Shown here: positions 26,142 to 36,181 of the stretch, piece by piece | Layout: each line of letters opens with the position of its first letter | Numbering within the stretch: position 1 is the first letter of the stretch | Origin: Barnesiella intestinihominis YIT 11860 | Lineage (GTDB): Bacteria > Bacteroidota > Bacteroidia > Bacteroidales > Barnesiellaceae | DNA length: 64,000 nucleotides | Direction of reading: 5' to 3' | Assembly (NCBI RefSeq): GCF_000296465.1 | Contig: NZ_JH815203.1 | Location: forward strand, 620,001 to 684,000 | Notes under the pieces: generated by a model | The model's database searches: none | Seen by the model: only the letters and a program-made list of their open reading frames with translations | What the model was told of the DNA's origin: nothing | Made by a program: the position numbers and the translations under genes

Positions 26142-27161
26142 TTACCGAATGAGGAAAGAGAACTGGTCGATATTTTTCAATGCAACGCCTGTACCTTTCG
26201 CAACAGCATGTAACGGATCTTCGGCGATGTGGAACGGTATTCCTATCTTATCGGTCAACCGTTTATCCAATCCTCTCAATAAAGCACCTCCACCGGCCAA
26301 CCAAATACCGTTACGCACAATATCGGCATACAATTCAGGAGGTGTATGTTCCAAAGCATTCAACACGGCAGCCTCGATTTTCGAGATAGACTTCTCGATA
26401 CAATGAGCTATCTCTTGGTAAGAAATGGGGACTTCCATAGGCAACGCCGTCATACGATTCGGACCATGTACGACATAATCTTCGGGAGGATTATCCAATT
26501 CGGTCAAAGCCGAACCCACATTGATTTTGATCAATTCGGCCGTACGTTCTCCCACTTTCACATTATGCTGACGCCCCATATACTCTTGTATGTCGTTCGT
26601 CAAATCGTCACCGGCTACCCGTATCGAATTGTTCGACACGATACCACCCAACGAAATAACGGCAATTTCGGTCGTACCACCACCGATATCCACAATCATA
26701 TTTCCCTCGGGAGCCTGAACGTCAAGTCCTATACCTATCGCGGCAGCCATAGGCTCATAAATCATATATACATCTCGTCCTCCGGCATGCTCCGAAGAGT
26801 CGCGCACCGCACGAATTTCAACCTCGGTACTTCCCGACGGAATACCTATTACCATACGCAAAGAAGGCGAGAACCAATGACTTTTGGAGCTAACCATCTT
26901 TACCATACCTCTAATCATCTGCTCGGCAGCATAGAAGTCGGCTATCACACCGTCTCTCAAAGGTCTGATCGTGCGTATATTTTCATGGGTTTTACCATGC
27001 ATCAAACGAGCTTTTTCACCGACCGCCAGCAACTTGTCCGTACGTTTATCCAGCGCAACCACCGAAGGTTCGTCCACCACGATTTTATCGTTGTGGATAA
27101 TCACCGTATTGGCTGTGCCCAAGTCTATGGCAATCTCTTGTGTGAAAGAAAATAATCCCAT
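26142..27161 (-). CDS. mreB: Rod shape-determining protein MreB (bacterial actin)
   Basis: 339 aa, normal length. Actin-fold signatures are clear: phosphate-1 'IDLGTANTVI', 'DEPSVVALDK', phosphate-2 'MIVDIGGGTTEIAVISLGGI', and the adenosine motif 'GIWLAGGGALLRGLD'. It forms membrane-bound filaments that position the elongasome. It lies 26 bp behind purH and precedes mreC, mreD, mrdA and rodA. Confidence 0.97.
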   Translation of the reverse strand: MGLFSFTQEIAIDLGTANTVIIHNDKIVVDEPSVVALDKRTDKLLAVGEKARLMHGKTHENIRTIRPLRDGVIADFYAAEQMIRGMVKMVSSKSHWFSPSLRMVIGIPSGSTEVEIRAVRDSSEHAGGRDVYMIYEPMAAAIGIGLDVQAPEGNMIVDIGGGTTEIAVISLGGIVSNNSIRVAGDDLTNDIQEYMGRQHNVKVGERTAELIKINVGSALTELDNPPEDYVVHGPNRMTALPMEVPISYQEIAHCIEKSISKIEAAVLNALEHTPPELYADIVRNGIWLAGGGALLRGLDKRLTDKIGIPFHIAEDPLHAVAKGTGVALKNIDQFSFLIR

Positions 27162-27187
27162 ATCGGTTATTGATTAAATAATTTATA

Positions 27188-28711
27188 TTAGTGCTTAAAA
27201 TGCCGTATACCGGTCATTACCATAGCCATGCCGTTTTTATCGCAATATTCTACCGAATCGTTGTCACGAACCGATCCACCCGGTTGAATTACAGCAGTCA
27301 CCCCGGCCTCATGAGCTATTTCCACGCAATCGGCAAAGGGGAAAAATGCATCCGAAGCCATTACAGCCCCTTGTAAATCGAAATCGAACGAACGAGCTTT
27401 CTCTATGGCTTGACGCAAAGCATCTACCCGCGAAGTCTGACCGATACCGCTCGCACAAAGCTGACGGTTTTTAGCCAACACGATTGCATTCGATTTACTG
27501 TGTTTTACAATTTTATTGGCAAACAACAAATCTTCCACCTCAGCCGGAGTAACAGCTTTCTCGGTAACCTGCTTCAACTCTTCGGGCTTTTCTCGATACA
27601 AATCGCGATCTTGTACCAACACCCCGTTCAGCAACGAACGGAATTGGCGATTCGACGCTTTGAACGGTTTCTGCACGAGAATGATACGATTCTTTTTCTG
27701 TTCAAGAACTTCGAGCGCATCAGCCGTATAGCCCGGTGCGATACAAACTTCGAAAAAGATTTTATGCATCTCTTCGGCAGTTTCTTTATCGATCGGGCGG
27801 TTCGTTATCAATACCCCTCCGAATGCCGAAACCGGATCTCCTGCCAAAGCAGCTTTCCAGGCTTCCACCAAAGTTTCCCGAGATGCCAAACCGCAGGCAT
27901 TATTATGTTTCAATATAGCGAATGTCGTATCGTCGAACTCCGAAATCAACGATACCGCCGCATCTATGTCCAATAAATTGTTATAGGAAATTTCCTTTCC
28001 ATGAAGTTGATCGAACATTTCCTCGAAATTACCGTAGAAGACTCCTTTCTGATGAGGATTTTCACCATATCGAAGAGTCTTGGCATGATTTCCCGCATAG
28101 CGGAATGCCGAAGCCTCGTCTCCGTCGAAATAGTTAAATATCGCACTGTCATATCCCGAAGATACGGCAAAAGCCTCTTTGGCGAACCAACGACGATCTT
28201 CCAACGAAGAGCTGGCTCCCTTCTCCTTTAACATAGCCAACAACGGAGCATACTGAGCTTTCGATGCGACGATAACGACATCTTTATAATTTTTAGCAGC
28301 CGCTCTTATCAAAGAGATACCGCCTATATCTATCTTCTCGATAATAGCACTCTCATCTGCACTCGAAGCCACGGTTTCCTCGAACGGATATAAATCCACG
28401 ATAACCAAATCGATAGAAGGGATTTCATATTGAGTGATTTGTTGCTGATCGACTTCATTTTCCCGACGGTTCAATATACCACCGAACACTTTGGGGTGAA
28501 GAGTCTTAACCCGTCCTCCCAAAATAGACGGATAACCGGTCAGATTCTCTACTGAACCACAAGGAATCCCCAACGACTCAATAAAAGATTGCGTACCACC
28601 GGTCGAGATAAAATTAACTCCTTCGGCATGTAAAAGTTTCAAAATTTCGTCTAAACCATCTTTATGAAAAACGGAGACAAGAGCTGTTTTAATTTTCTTA
28701 TTTTCAAGCAT
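27188..28711 (-). CDS. purH: Bifunctional AICAR transformylase / IMP cyclohydrolase
   Basis: 507 aa from the ATG at 28711 ('MLENKKIKTALVSV'); the frame runs four codons further upstream. The IMP cyclohydrolase domain (about 1-195) has 'ISTGGTQSFIESLGIP' and 'VENLTGYPSILGGRVKTLHPKV'. The transformylase domain follows with 'KTLRYGENPHQKGVFYG' and 'ILKHNNACGLAS', in which His-Asn-Asn-Ala-Cys-Gly replaces the more usual H-x-N-P-C-G. It catalyses the last two steps of purine synthesis. It is the first gene of the shape operon, 26 bp before mreB. Confidence 0.96.
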   Translation of the reverse strand: MLENKKIKTALVSVFHKDGLDEILKLLHAEGVNFISTGGTQSFIESLGIPCGSVENLTGYPSILGGRVKTLHPKVFGGILNRRENEVDQQQITQYEIPSIDLVIVDLYPFEETVASSADESAIIEKIDIGGISLIRAAAKNYKDVVIVASKAQYAPLLAMLKEKGASSSLEDRRWFAKEAFAVSSGYDSAIFNYFDGDEASAFRYAGNHAKTLRYGENPHQKGVFYGNFEEMFDQLHGKEISYNNLLDIDAAVSLISEFDDTTFAILKHNNACGLASRETLVEAWKAALAGDPVSAFGGVLITNRPIDKETAEEMHKIFFEVCIAPGYTADALEVLEQKKNRIILVQKPFKASNRQFRSLLNGVLVQDRDLYREKPEELKQVTEKAVTPAEVEDLLFANKIVKHSKSNAIVLAKNRQLCASGIGQTSRVDALRQAIEKARSFDFDLQGAVMASDAFFPFADCVEIAHEAGVTAVIQPGGSVRDNDSVEYCDKNGMAMVMTGIRHFKH

Positions 28712-28738
28712 AAAGCATCGCACTATATAATTCGGTTA

Positions 28739-28754
28739 CAAAAATACAAAAATA
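28739..28754 (-). promoter_or_regulatory. Two overlapping candidate -7 boxes for purH
   Basis: CAAAAATA occurs twice (28739-28746 and 28747-28754), each reading TATTTTTG on the minus strand. No clear TTTG box is seen at the right spacing. Confidence 0.4.
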
Positions 28755-28973
28755 TATAGGTTTAGCCTTGTATAATTCATGAAAGTTTTCATGGAAAAAT
28801 AAATCTTTTCTATTCGGCTCTTTCTAACGGTGTTATCCTTCCTTTTATGAACAAAACAGTGTTCTTATTCGTTTCGTTTTCCTACACCGCATAGGTCTAA
28901 AAAAATGATGTCTTAACTATTCTGCCTATATACGACGAATCAAAAACATAAACTCAAATATAAATTATTCAAA

Positions 28974-29492
28974 ATGCTTATGGAAAAAATAGGAATATTT
29001 TACGGCTCAACTACCGGAATTACAGAAAGTGTAGCCTACCGATTAGCCGAACTAATGCATGTAAAAAAAGAAGACATACACGATGTCGCACGAAGCAAAC
29101 CTTCGGAAATAGGACAATACGACCTATTATTATTGGGTTCTTCGACATGGGGAAGCGGAGATCTTCAAGACGACTGGTATGACTTCCTCGACGGAATCGA
29201 AACCCTCGATCTCAAAGATAAAACCATTGCTTTATTCGGTTGCGGAGACCAATCTATGAGCGACACCTTCTGCAATGCCATCGGCACAATTTACCATCGA
29301 CTACAAAAAACAGGAGCAACATTTTACGGAGCTTTCGAAGCAGGAGACTATACATTCGACAAATCGACGGCCTTTATCAACGGCAAATTCATAGGATTAC
29401 TTATCGACGATGTAAACGAACCCGAAAAAACAGAAAACAGGCTCAATCATTGGGTAGAGCTTCTACAATCGGAATATATTGTAACACAGTAA
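28974..29492 (+). CDS. fldA: Flavodoxin (long chain)
   Basis: 172 aa (or 170 from the second ATG at 28980). The FMN phosphate loop 'FYGSTTGITESVAYRLAE' is at the N-terminus, with 'LLLLGSSTWGSGDLQDDWYDF' for the first flavin-stacking loop and 'LFGCGDQSMSDTFCNA' for the second. The C-terminal insertion and length place it with long-chain flavodoxins. It carries electrons in the cytoplasm. A perfect palindromic hairpin follows the gene, so it is monocistronic. Confidence 0.95.
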   Translation: MLMEKIGIFYGSTTGITESVAYRLAELMHVKKEDIHDVARSKPSEIGQYDLLLLGSSTWGSGDLQDDWYDFLDGIETLDLKDKTIALFGCGDQSMSDTFCNAIGTIYHRLQKTGATFYGAFEAGDYTFDKSTAFINGKFIGLLIDDVNEPEKTENRLNHWVELLQSEYIVTQ

Positions 29493-29513
29493 TCACCCTC
29501 TTATCTTAAATAT

Positions 29514-29549
29514 ATTATTGAGGCGGGTATCGATACCCGCCTCAATAAT
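29514..29549. terminator. Perfect 36-bp palindrome downstream of flavodoxin
   Basis: Two 18-nt arms, ATTATTGAGGCGGGTATC and its exact complement, with no spacer. As RNA it would fold with a CGAT tip. It lies 22 bp after the stop codon and probably terminates transcription; no long T-run follows. Confidence 0.65.
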
Positions 29550-29661
29550 TGTGATATAAATAGTTGCCTGCCCATAAAATTAATTATACATTTGCTCCAA
29601 ATATTACGACTTTTAAAAAGTAGGGCATAACATGCAATTATATTCGGAAAAACGCTCGATT

Positions 29662-30567
29662 ATGAACAAACTGATTGGATTACTTACCTGCTTATGTTTC
29701 TCCACAAACTTGGCGGTAGCTCAAAATAAAGATGCATCATCAATCATTAAATTCGGATTATTCGCCGACACCCAGTATGCTGATTGTCCGTCCCAAAATA
29801 CCCGTTATTATCGGGAAGCTCTACAAAAATTAGATACATGCATCGAGTATTTCAACCGACAAGAAGTTCAATTCACTATTAATTTAGGTGATATTACCGA
29901 CAGGAAGAACTCCGATTTAGAAGTAATAAAGCAACATCTGTCCCAACTTAATCATAAAATTTATCACCTCACAGGAAATCACGACTACAAAGACATTACA
30001 AACAACTCTGTCCTTTACAAGCAGCTGGATATGCCATCTGAATATTATTCGTTCAAAAAAGGGGACTGGGTATTTATCATGTTAAATACCAACGAAATCG
30101 CTTCATACGCCAATATAGCGGGAACACCCAAAGAGAATGAATGGAACAGGATGCAAGAACAGATAAAACAAATCAAAGGTAAATATGCTTATGAATGGAA
30201 CGGAGGAATAAGCGAAAAGCAAATGCAATGGCTCGATCGACTATTAAAGAAATGTGAGAAAAAGGGTCTTTCTGTCTTAATTTTTTCTCATCACCCGCTA
30301 TATCCACAAAGCGATTTTTCGGCATTGAACGGCAATGAAATAGTCGACACCCTATCCAAGTATTCTTGTGTAAAGGCAGCTTTCTCGGGCCATCACCACG
30401 CCGGGGCATTCGGATATTACAAAAATATCCCTTTGATTACACTGGAAGGAATGGTTGAAACAGAAAACCAAAATGCCTATGCTATCGTCGAAATTTCCCA
30501 AGATCACCTACTTGTAAAAGGGCAAGGGAGAGCATCTTCATACTCGTTCAAATTATCCCGACAATAG
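29662..30567 (+). CDS. Exported metallophosphoesterase, ADPRibase-Mn/CDP-alcohol diphosphatase-like
   Basis: 301 aa from the ATG at 29662, which starts a clear signal peptide ('MNKLIGLLTCLCFSTNLAVAQ'); the frame begins ten codons earlier. The calcineurin-like metal-binding motifs are in order: 'LFADTQYADC', 'NLGDITDRK', 'LTGNHDY', 'FSHHPLYP' and 'FSGHHHAGAFG'. The 'ADTQYAD' form matches Mn-dependent ADP-ribose/CDP-alcohol diphosphatases. It probably hydrolyses nucleotide diphosphate compounds in the periplasm. It is convergent with the antiporter gene, 8 bp apart. Confidence 0.88.
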   Translation: MNKLIGLLTCLCFSTNLAVAQNKDASSIIKFGLFADTQYADCPSQNTRYYREALQKLDTCIEYFNRQEVQFTINLGDITDRKNSDLEVIKQHLSQLNHKIYHLTGNHDYKDITNNSVLYKQLDMPSEYYSFKKGDWVFIMLNTNEIASYANIAGTPKENEWNRMQEQIKQIKGKYAYEWNGGISEKQMQWLDRLLKKCEKKGLSVLIFSHHPLYPQSDFSALNGNEIVDTLSKYSCVKAAFSGHHHAGAFGYYKNIPLITLEGMVETENQNAYAIVEISQDHLLVKGQGRASSYSFKLSRQ

Positions 30568-30575
30568 GATAACTG

Positions 30576-32081
30576 CTAACGATTCTTTCGCATGGTATAA
30601 CGGCTGATTCCCAAACTTTCATAGCTTTTACGTAGCTCCTCATCGTTATCTGAAATCACCAGAAGACGGTCTCTACTCTGTAAATGAGTATGTCCTTTGG
30701 GAACAAAATATTGTTCTCCACGCTTGACCATAACGACCAACGTATTATCCGGCAATGAAAGATTCATCAGTTTATTACCTCCCGATAAAGCCTCGTCCGT
30801 CAACTCTATCTCGCTCATCGCCGATTTTATTTCATCGGGTAGAGCGACATTAAAGATTTCTTTTTCCTCGCTCTTCCCCACCAATCCCAGCCATCTGGCC
30901 ATCGCACTTACCGTAGTTCCTTGTACCAACAAAGAGACAATGGTCACGAAAAACACGATATTGAAAATCATACGAGCATTAGGAATTTCTGCCGACATAA
31001 GCGGATAGGTCGCAAAAATAATAGGAACAGCACCCCTCAACCCTACCCATGAAATATAAACACGAGCCCGAGTCGTAAACCTACGGAAAGGCAATAAACA
31101 TGTAAATACAGATATCGGACGCGAGACAACAATCATGAATATGGCAACCAACAATCCCACTCCGGCAACAGCAGGCAACTCCGAAGGATTCACCAACAAT
31201 CCGAGTGTTAAAAACATGACTATCTGGAAAAGCCAAGTAAAACCATCGAAAAATGTAGTCAAACTACGCTTGTGCATCAACTTCCGATTTCCAACGACTA
31301 ACCCTGCTATATAGACAGCCAAATATCCGTTCCCTTGCAAAAGATTGGTAAAAGCGAATACGAAAAAAACACAAGAGAACAACAATACCGGATAAAGCGA
31401 TTCATTAGGGACATTGATACGATTTATAATCCAAACAATAGCATACCCCAACGCAAATCCAGCAGCCGCACCTATCGACAGTTGCATAAAAAGCAAAACG
31501 ATGGAATGAGGCCAATCGATAACTCCAATCTCAATAACCTGAATCAAAAGTATCGTAAGCATATAGGCCATAGGATCGTTACTACCGCTCTCCAATTCGA
31601 GAGTCGGCCGCAAACGCTCTTTCAAAGAAATCCCCTTCGAACGCAAAATAGAAAAAACGGATGCCGAATCTGTCGATGACATAACAGCAGCCAACAGCAT
31701 GGATTCAAGCAATCCTAACTGAAAATTACCCGGCAAAAGATCGGACAACGAATAAATGAATAATCCTGTTATAATCGTTGTCATTAAAACTCCCAACGTA
31801 GCCAAAGTCACACCCGGAGCTAAAATTGGTTTTATTTCCCGATAGTGTGTATCCATTCCACCCGAAAACAAAATGATACAAAGTGCAACCGTACCTATAA
31901 ACTGGGCTATTTGCGGACTATCGAAATAAATACCGAAACCGTCTGAACCGGCAAGCATTCCCACACCGAGGAACAATAGCAACGCCGGTACACCAAATTT
32001 CGCTCCTGTTTTTCCGACAAGGACACTCAGGAACAATAAAATGGCTCCTACCAACAATATATTTTCAGGACTGATAACCAT
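30576..32081 (-). CDS. CPA1-type K+(Na+)/H+ antiporter with TrkA-C domain
   Basis: 501 aa with about 12 membrane segments in the first 390 residues, carrying 'LLFLGVGMLAGSDG', 'ALCIILFSGGMDTH' and 'AAVMSSTDSASVFSILRSK' of the NhaP/CvrA family. The C-terminal cytoplasmic part (about 415-495) is a TrkA-C/RCK-C domain ('GNKLMNLSLPDNTLVVMVKRG', 'LQSRDRLLVISD') that would sense a ligand or redox state. It controls cytoplasmic pH or cation levels. MITE copy 3 begins only 16 bp before the start codon, so the original upstream region has been displaced. Confidence 0.92.
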   Translation of the reverse strand: MVISPENILLVGAILLFLSVLVGKTGAKFGVPALLLFLGVGMLAGSDGFGIYFDSPQIAQFIGTVALCIILFSGGMDTHYREIKPILAPGVTLATLGVLMTTIITGLFIYSLSDLLPGNFQLGLLESMLLAAVMSSTDSASVFSILRSKGISLKERLRPTLELESGSNDPMAYMLTILLIQVIEIGVIDWPHSIVLLFMQLSIGAAAGFALGYAIVWIINRINVPNESLYPVLLFSCVFFVFAFTNLLQGNGYLAVYIAGLVVGNRKLMHKRSLTTFFDGFTWLFQIVMFLTLGLLVNPSELPAVAGVGLLVAIFMIVVSRPISVFTCLLPFRRFTTRARVYISWVGLRGAVPIIFATYPLMSAEIPNARMIFNIVFFVTIVSLLVQGTTVSAMARWLGLVGKSEEKEIFNVALPDEIKSAMSEIELTDEALSGGNKLMNLSLPDNTLVVMVKRGEQYFVPKGHTHLQSRDRLLVISDNDEELRKSYESLGISRYTMRKNR

Positions 32082-32097
32082 AGAGTTTATTTACTAA

Positions 32098-32289
32098 GAA
32101 GCTGTTTTAAATTTATTGAGAAATAATATTATCATTGCAAGCAGGTATGTTCCGGCCATATTGAGCCCCTGTCTCGCATCTTGAATCCCTTGATTTTTGT
32201 CAATAGCCCGCTATTGACTGCATATCTCGGACTCCAATCTGCTTCAACATAGGTCTCAATCTGTCTCGAAATAAATTTAAAACAGCTTC
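32098..32289 (-). mobile_element. 192-bp MITE, copy 3 (inverted)
   Basis: Same terminal repeats and length as copies 1 and 2, but in opposite orientation. It is flanked by TAA on both sides (32095-32097 and 32290-32292). It separates the antiporter start codon from its presumed former promoter. The remaining spacer to gnd (32290-32445) is AT-rich with no clear promoter. Confidence 0.9.
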
Positions 32290-32445
32290 TAATATTTCAA
32301 AAACGAGGTAAATATACATAAAAAATGTGATTTTACCAATTCTTCACAATTCGACAAGTAAACAGAAACCATCATTTTTCATGAACAAAAAAAAGAGAAA
32401 AGTGTTTAATCAATAATAGCTTTAATAAACAAAATCTTCCTAAAC

Positions 32446-33903
32446 ATGATAAAATCGGACATAGGCCTCGTAGGACTGGCTGTTATGGGTGAAAATTTAG
32501 CCCTCAACCTCGAACAAAAAGGTTATCGGGTATCATTATATAATCGATTGCGGGAAAACAGTCCGCAAGCGGTAGATTCATTTCTCGCCAATAAAGGGAA
32601 AAACAAACATTTCATCGGTACACACTCGCCCAAAGAATTTATCGAATCATTGAAATCCCCTCGAAAAATTTTACTTATGATACGAGCCGGACACCCCGTA
32701 GACGAAATGATTATAACATTACTTCCCTTTCTCAAAAAAGGCGATACAATCATAGACGGCGGAAATTCGGATTATCGAGATACTCAACGTCGTGAAAACG
32801 AATTGCGGGAAAAAGGAATATTTTTTGTAGGCTGCGGTATTTCGGGCGGAGAAGAAGGAGCTCTCCACGGGCCATCGATTATGCCGGGAGGATCAGACGA
32901 AATCAAAAAAGAAATATTACCCGTTTTACAAAACATAGCTGCGCATCTCGACGACGGGACTCCCTGCTGCTCATGGATCGGGCCCGACGGTTCGGGACAC
33001 TTCGTAAAAACAGTTCACAACGGTATAGAATACGGAGATATGCAACTGATAGCCGAGGCGTATTCCCTATTGAATATTTTGCAAAAAGGAGACCATGAAG
33101 CCACTGCCCAAACTTTCGAATCATGGAACAAAGGTGTTCTGGACAGTTATTTGATAGGAATAACAGCACCCATATTACGATATAAAGATACCGACGGTAA
33201 ATCCCTAATCGACAAAATAGCAGACCGTGCGGGACAAAAGGGAACAGGAAAATGGAGCATAGAGGCTGCCATCGACAGCGGAACCACGCTATCTGTTACT
33301 GCCGAGTCGGTTTTTGCCCGACTCTTATCGAATCGCACAACAGAGCGAAACAAAGCACATCGTTTATACCCCGAAACCGATCCGGCTCCGATATTCGAGC
33401 TTAGCGTAGACGACATACATCATGCTCTTTACGCCTCCAAAATCATCGCATATACACAAGGGTTCGATTTATTGTACAACATGTCCGAAAAACATAACTG
33501 GCAGCTCAACCTCGCCGATATAGCGACTATATGGAGAAAGGGTTGCATCATACAATCTCGATTTCTCTACGAAATAGCTCAGGCTTACAAACTGACGAAC
33601 GAATACGAAAACTTACTATTCACACCTTATTTCAGGGAAAAAATAATTTTATGTCTCCCGTCTTGGCGGAAAGTCGTTCAAACAGCCATAACAGCAGGGA
33701 TAGCCATACCCGGGACAGCCTCGGCATTAGCATGGTTCGACGGTTTTAGATGTAAAAAATCATCGGCCAACCTGATACAAGCGCAACGAGACTATTTCGG
33801 TGCTCATTTGTATGAAAGAATCGATGCTCCGGCAGGTACGTTTTTTCACACCGACTGGAACCGACACGGAGACGGAACGACCTCCGGCAACTATTCTCTA
33901 TAA
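32446..33903 (+). CDS. gnd: 6-phosphogluconate dehydrogenase (decarboxylating)
   Basis: 485 aa. The NADP-binding 'IGLVGLAVMGENLALNLEQKGY' is at the N-terminus. The substrate motif 'IMPGGSDEIKKEILPVLQ' with 'GPDGSGHFVKTVHNGIEYGDMQLIAEAY' and the C-terminal 'FHTDWNRHGDGTTSGNYSL' are typical. It converts 6-phosphogluconate to ribulose 5-phosphate with NADPH and CO2 release. It is first in an operon with zwf (21-bp gap) and pgl (16-bp gap), covering the whole oxidative pentose phosphate branch. Confidence 0.97.
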   Translation: MIKSDIGLVGLAVMGENLALNLEQKGYRVSLYNRLRENSPQAVDSFLANKGKNKHFIGTHSPKEFIESLKSPRKILLMIRAGHPVDEMIITLLPFLKKGDTIIDGGNSDYRDTQRRENELREKGIFFVGCGISGGEEGALHGPSIMPGGSDEIKKEILPVLQNIAAHLDDGTPCCSWIGPDGSGHFVKTVHNGIEYGDMQLIAEAYSLLNILQKGDHEATAQTFESWNKGVLDSYLIGITAPILRYKDTDGKSLIDKIADRAGQKGTGKWSIEAAIDSGTTLSVTAESVFARLLSNRTTERNKAHRLYPETDPAPIFELSVDDIHHALYASKIIAYTQGFDLLYNMSEKHNWQLNLADIATIWRKGCIIQSRFLYEIAQAYKLTNEYENLLFTPYFREKIILCLPSWRKVVQTAITAGIAIPGTASALAWFDGFRCKKSSANLIQAQRDYFGAHLYERIDAPAGTFFHTDWNRHGDGTTSGNYSL

Positions 33904-33924
33904 AAACAAACAAAAAATTTCGAT

Positions 33925-35430
33925 ATGAATAAAATACCCGAAAGCCAAATTCTGATTATCTTCGGAGCATCAGGTGATTTAACCCATCGGAAACTCATAC
34001 CCTCGTTATTCGAACTATTCGAAAGGAAACTTCTTCCCGACAAATTTTTAATCGTAGGTGTTTCCCGGACAAAACAAAGTACAGAAGAATTCCGACAATC
34101 CTTGCATTCATCTATCATTGGGAACGGAAAGACCTATGCCACGGATAATCCTTATCTAAAAAACTTTCTTAGAGAAATATACTATATCTCTTGCGATACT
34201 ACCGACTGCAATGCATACGTCGCTTTATTCAGAGAAATAGAACAATTGCGCAATGCCGCCGGCATAGAAGATAACATGTTGTTTTATCTTGCTACGCCGC
34301 CTCAGATGTATGCAACTATCCCCATCTGCATACAAGCCCAACAACAAAACATCTCTAAAAACGGTTGGCGGAGAATCATTATAGAAAAGCCGTATGGAAG
34401 CAACGAAGATGAAGCGAAACAACTTGACAAATTATTATGCGGAATATTCCCCGAACGAGAAATCTACCGTATAGATCATTTTTTGGGAAAAGAAACTGTT
34501 CAAAATATTTTAGTTCTGCGCTTCGCCAACAGCATTTGGGAACCTCTTTGGAATCGGAATTACATAGACCATATAGAAATAACGGCCACCGAAACCTTAG
34601 GAGTGGAACAACGAGGTAATTACTACGATTCGGCCGGTGCTCTGCGAGACATGGTACAAAGTCATCTCATGCAAATCATGGCATTTATAGCTATGGAACC
34701 ACCCTCCTCTTTCGAAACCGAAGCAATTCGCAATGAAATCAGTAAAGTATTCCGGTCATTACGTCCACTCTCTCCCGACGATATAGCGCATAACATACTG
34801 CGTGCACAATACTCCGAAGGGAAATTAAACGGGACAAAACTTCCCGGATACCGAGAAGAACCGAACGTAAATAAGCAATCGACGACAGAAACCTTTGTCG
34901 CCCTAAAATTATACATAGATAATTGGCGGTGGGCTCATGTCCCATTTTATATTTATACGGGGAAACGATTATCCGAAAAGAGGTCTGAAATCATCATACA
35001 TTTCCGTTCCACGCCACAGGCATTATTTCCGGGACAATGTTGCGGAGACTCTTGCAATCAACTCATCATTACTCTACAACCCGACGAAAGCATTCGGTTA
35101 CGTTTCGGTTTAAAACAGCCCGGAACCAACTTCGAGGTACAGCAAGTGAGCATGGATTTTTTCTACAACTCACTTATCCCGAATAAATTACCGGATGCTT
35201 ATGAACGGCTTCTTCTCGATGCCATGCGAGGCGACGCTCTACTATATTCGCGAAGCGATGCTCTGGAACTGAGCTGGCACTATCTGGCCCCTCTCATCGA
35301 CCACTGGGAAAAAGAAAAAGAAGAGAATCTCGTATTTTATCCGGCCGGTAGCCCGATACCTCGCGAGATTACCCATATATATTCTCACCCGTATGTGCTC
35401 GAAGCACCTGTTTGCACCCCCAACCCATAA
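33925..35430 (+). CDS. zwf: Glucose-6-phosphate 1-dehydrogenase
   Basis: 501 aa, normal length. The nucleotide-binding motif 'IIFGASGDLTHRKLIPSL' is at the N-terminus, and the active-site signature 'YRIDHFLGKETVQNIL' carries the catalytic His. 'IIEKPYGSNEDEA' gives the conserved lysine. It oxidises glucose 6-phosphate to 6-phosphogluconolactone. It is the second gene of the gnd-zwf-pgl operon. Confidence 0.97.
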   Translation: MNKIPESQILIIFGASGDLTHRKLIPSLFELFERKLLPDKFLIVGVSRTKQSTEEFRQSLHSSIIGNGKTYATDNPYLKNFLREIYYISCDTTDCNAYVALFREIEQLRNAAGIEDNMLFYLATPPQMYATIPICIQAQQQNISKNGWRRIIIEKPYGSNEDEAKQLDKLLCGIFPEREIYRIDHFLGKETVQNILVLRFANSIWEPLWNRNYIDHIEITATETLGVEQRGNYYDSAGALRDMVQSHLMQIMAFIAMEPPSSFETEAIRNEISKVFRSLRPLSPDDIAHNILRAQYSEGKLNGTKLPGYREEPNVNKQSTTETFVALKLYIDNWRWAHVPFYIYTGKRLSEKRSEIIIHFRSTPQALFPGQCCGDSCNQLIITLQPDESIRLRFGLKQPGTNFEVQQVSMDFFYNSLIPNKLPDAYERLLLDAMRGDALLYSRSDALELSWHYLAPLIDHWEKEKEENLVFYPAGSPIPREITHIYSHPYVLEAPVCTPNP

Positions 35431-35446
35431 CATAATAAACAACATC

Positions 35447-36181
35447 ATGAATCAAACCATCGTACAATTCTATCCAGACGCAACTAAATCGCTGATAGCC
35501 CTCACCAACGCCTTACTCATATCGGCTGCCGCACGTACAAAGAAACCTTTTTACTTGGCCCTATCGGGAGGAGAGACAGCTCGCTCACTTTTCGAAATAT
35601 GGAAAAATCAATATAATGATCCCAAACGGTGGAAAAACGTACATTTCTTTTGGGTAGATGAACGATGCGTATCGTCTGAAAACGAAGAAAGCAATTATCA
35701 TTGGGCTGAAAAACTGTTTTTCAAACCCGTAGGTATAAATCCGAACCACATTTACAGAATACAAGGAGAAGATATTCCCTACCGAGAAGCCGAAAGATAC
35801 TCCCGATTGGTCGCAGAAATGCTGCCCGACAGTAACGGAGTACCACAATTCGACTGTACCCTGCTCGGCATCGGCGAAGACGAGCACATCGCATCCATAT
35901 TCAATAACGATACCGATTTATTAAAATCGGACGACCTTTACGCCGTGTCACGACACCCGGCAACCGGACAAAGACGAATTACTCAAACCGGAGAAGTCAT
36001 TTTAGCATCCCGTGAAATCCTTATCGCTCTGGTGGGAGAACGAAAAAAAGAACTGCTCCATCGGTTAGTAGCCAGAAAAGATCAAACGATTACCCCTGCT
36101 ACATACATACTTTCACACACTTCACGAGCAACTATATTCACCGAGATAGAACTCAATAGCAAAGAGTTGTCATTCCAATAA
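35447..36181 (+). CDS. pgl: 6-phosphogluconolactonase
   Basis: 244 aa from the ATG at 35447; the frame opens 18 codons earlier inside zwf. DevB-family motifs are '[18 protein letters not shown]', '[20 protein letters not shown]' and '[16 protein letters not shown]'. It hydrolyses the lactone made by Zwf. It overlaps the end of the convergent trmD gene by 12 bp. Confidence 0.95.
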   Translation: MNQTIVQFYPDATKSLIALTNALLISAAARTKKPFYLALSGGETARSLFEIWKNQYNDPKRWKNVHFFWVDERCVSSENEESNYHWAEKLFFKPVGINPNHIYRIQGEDIPYREAERYSRLVAEMLPDSNGVPQFDCTLLGIGEDEHIASIFNNDTDLLKSDDLYAVSRHPATGQRRITQTGEVILASREILIALVGERKKELLHRLVARKDQTITPATYILSHTSRATIFTEIELNSKELSFQ

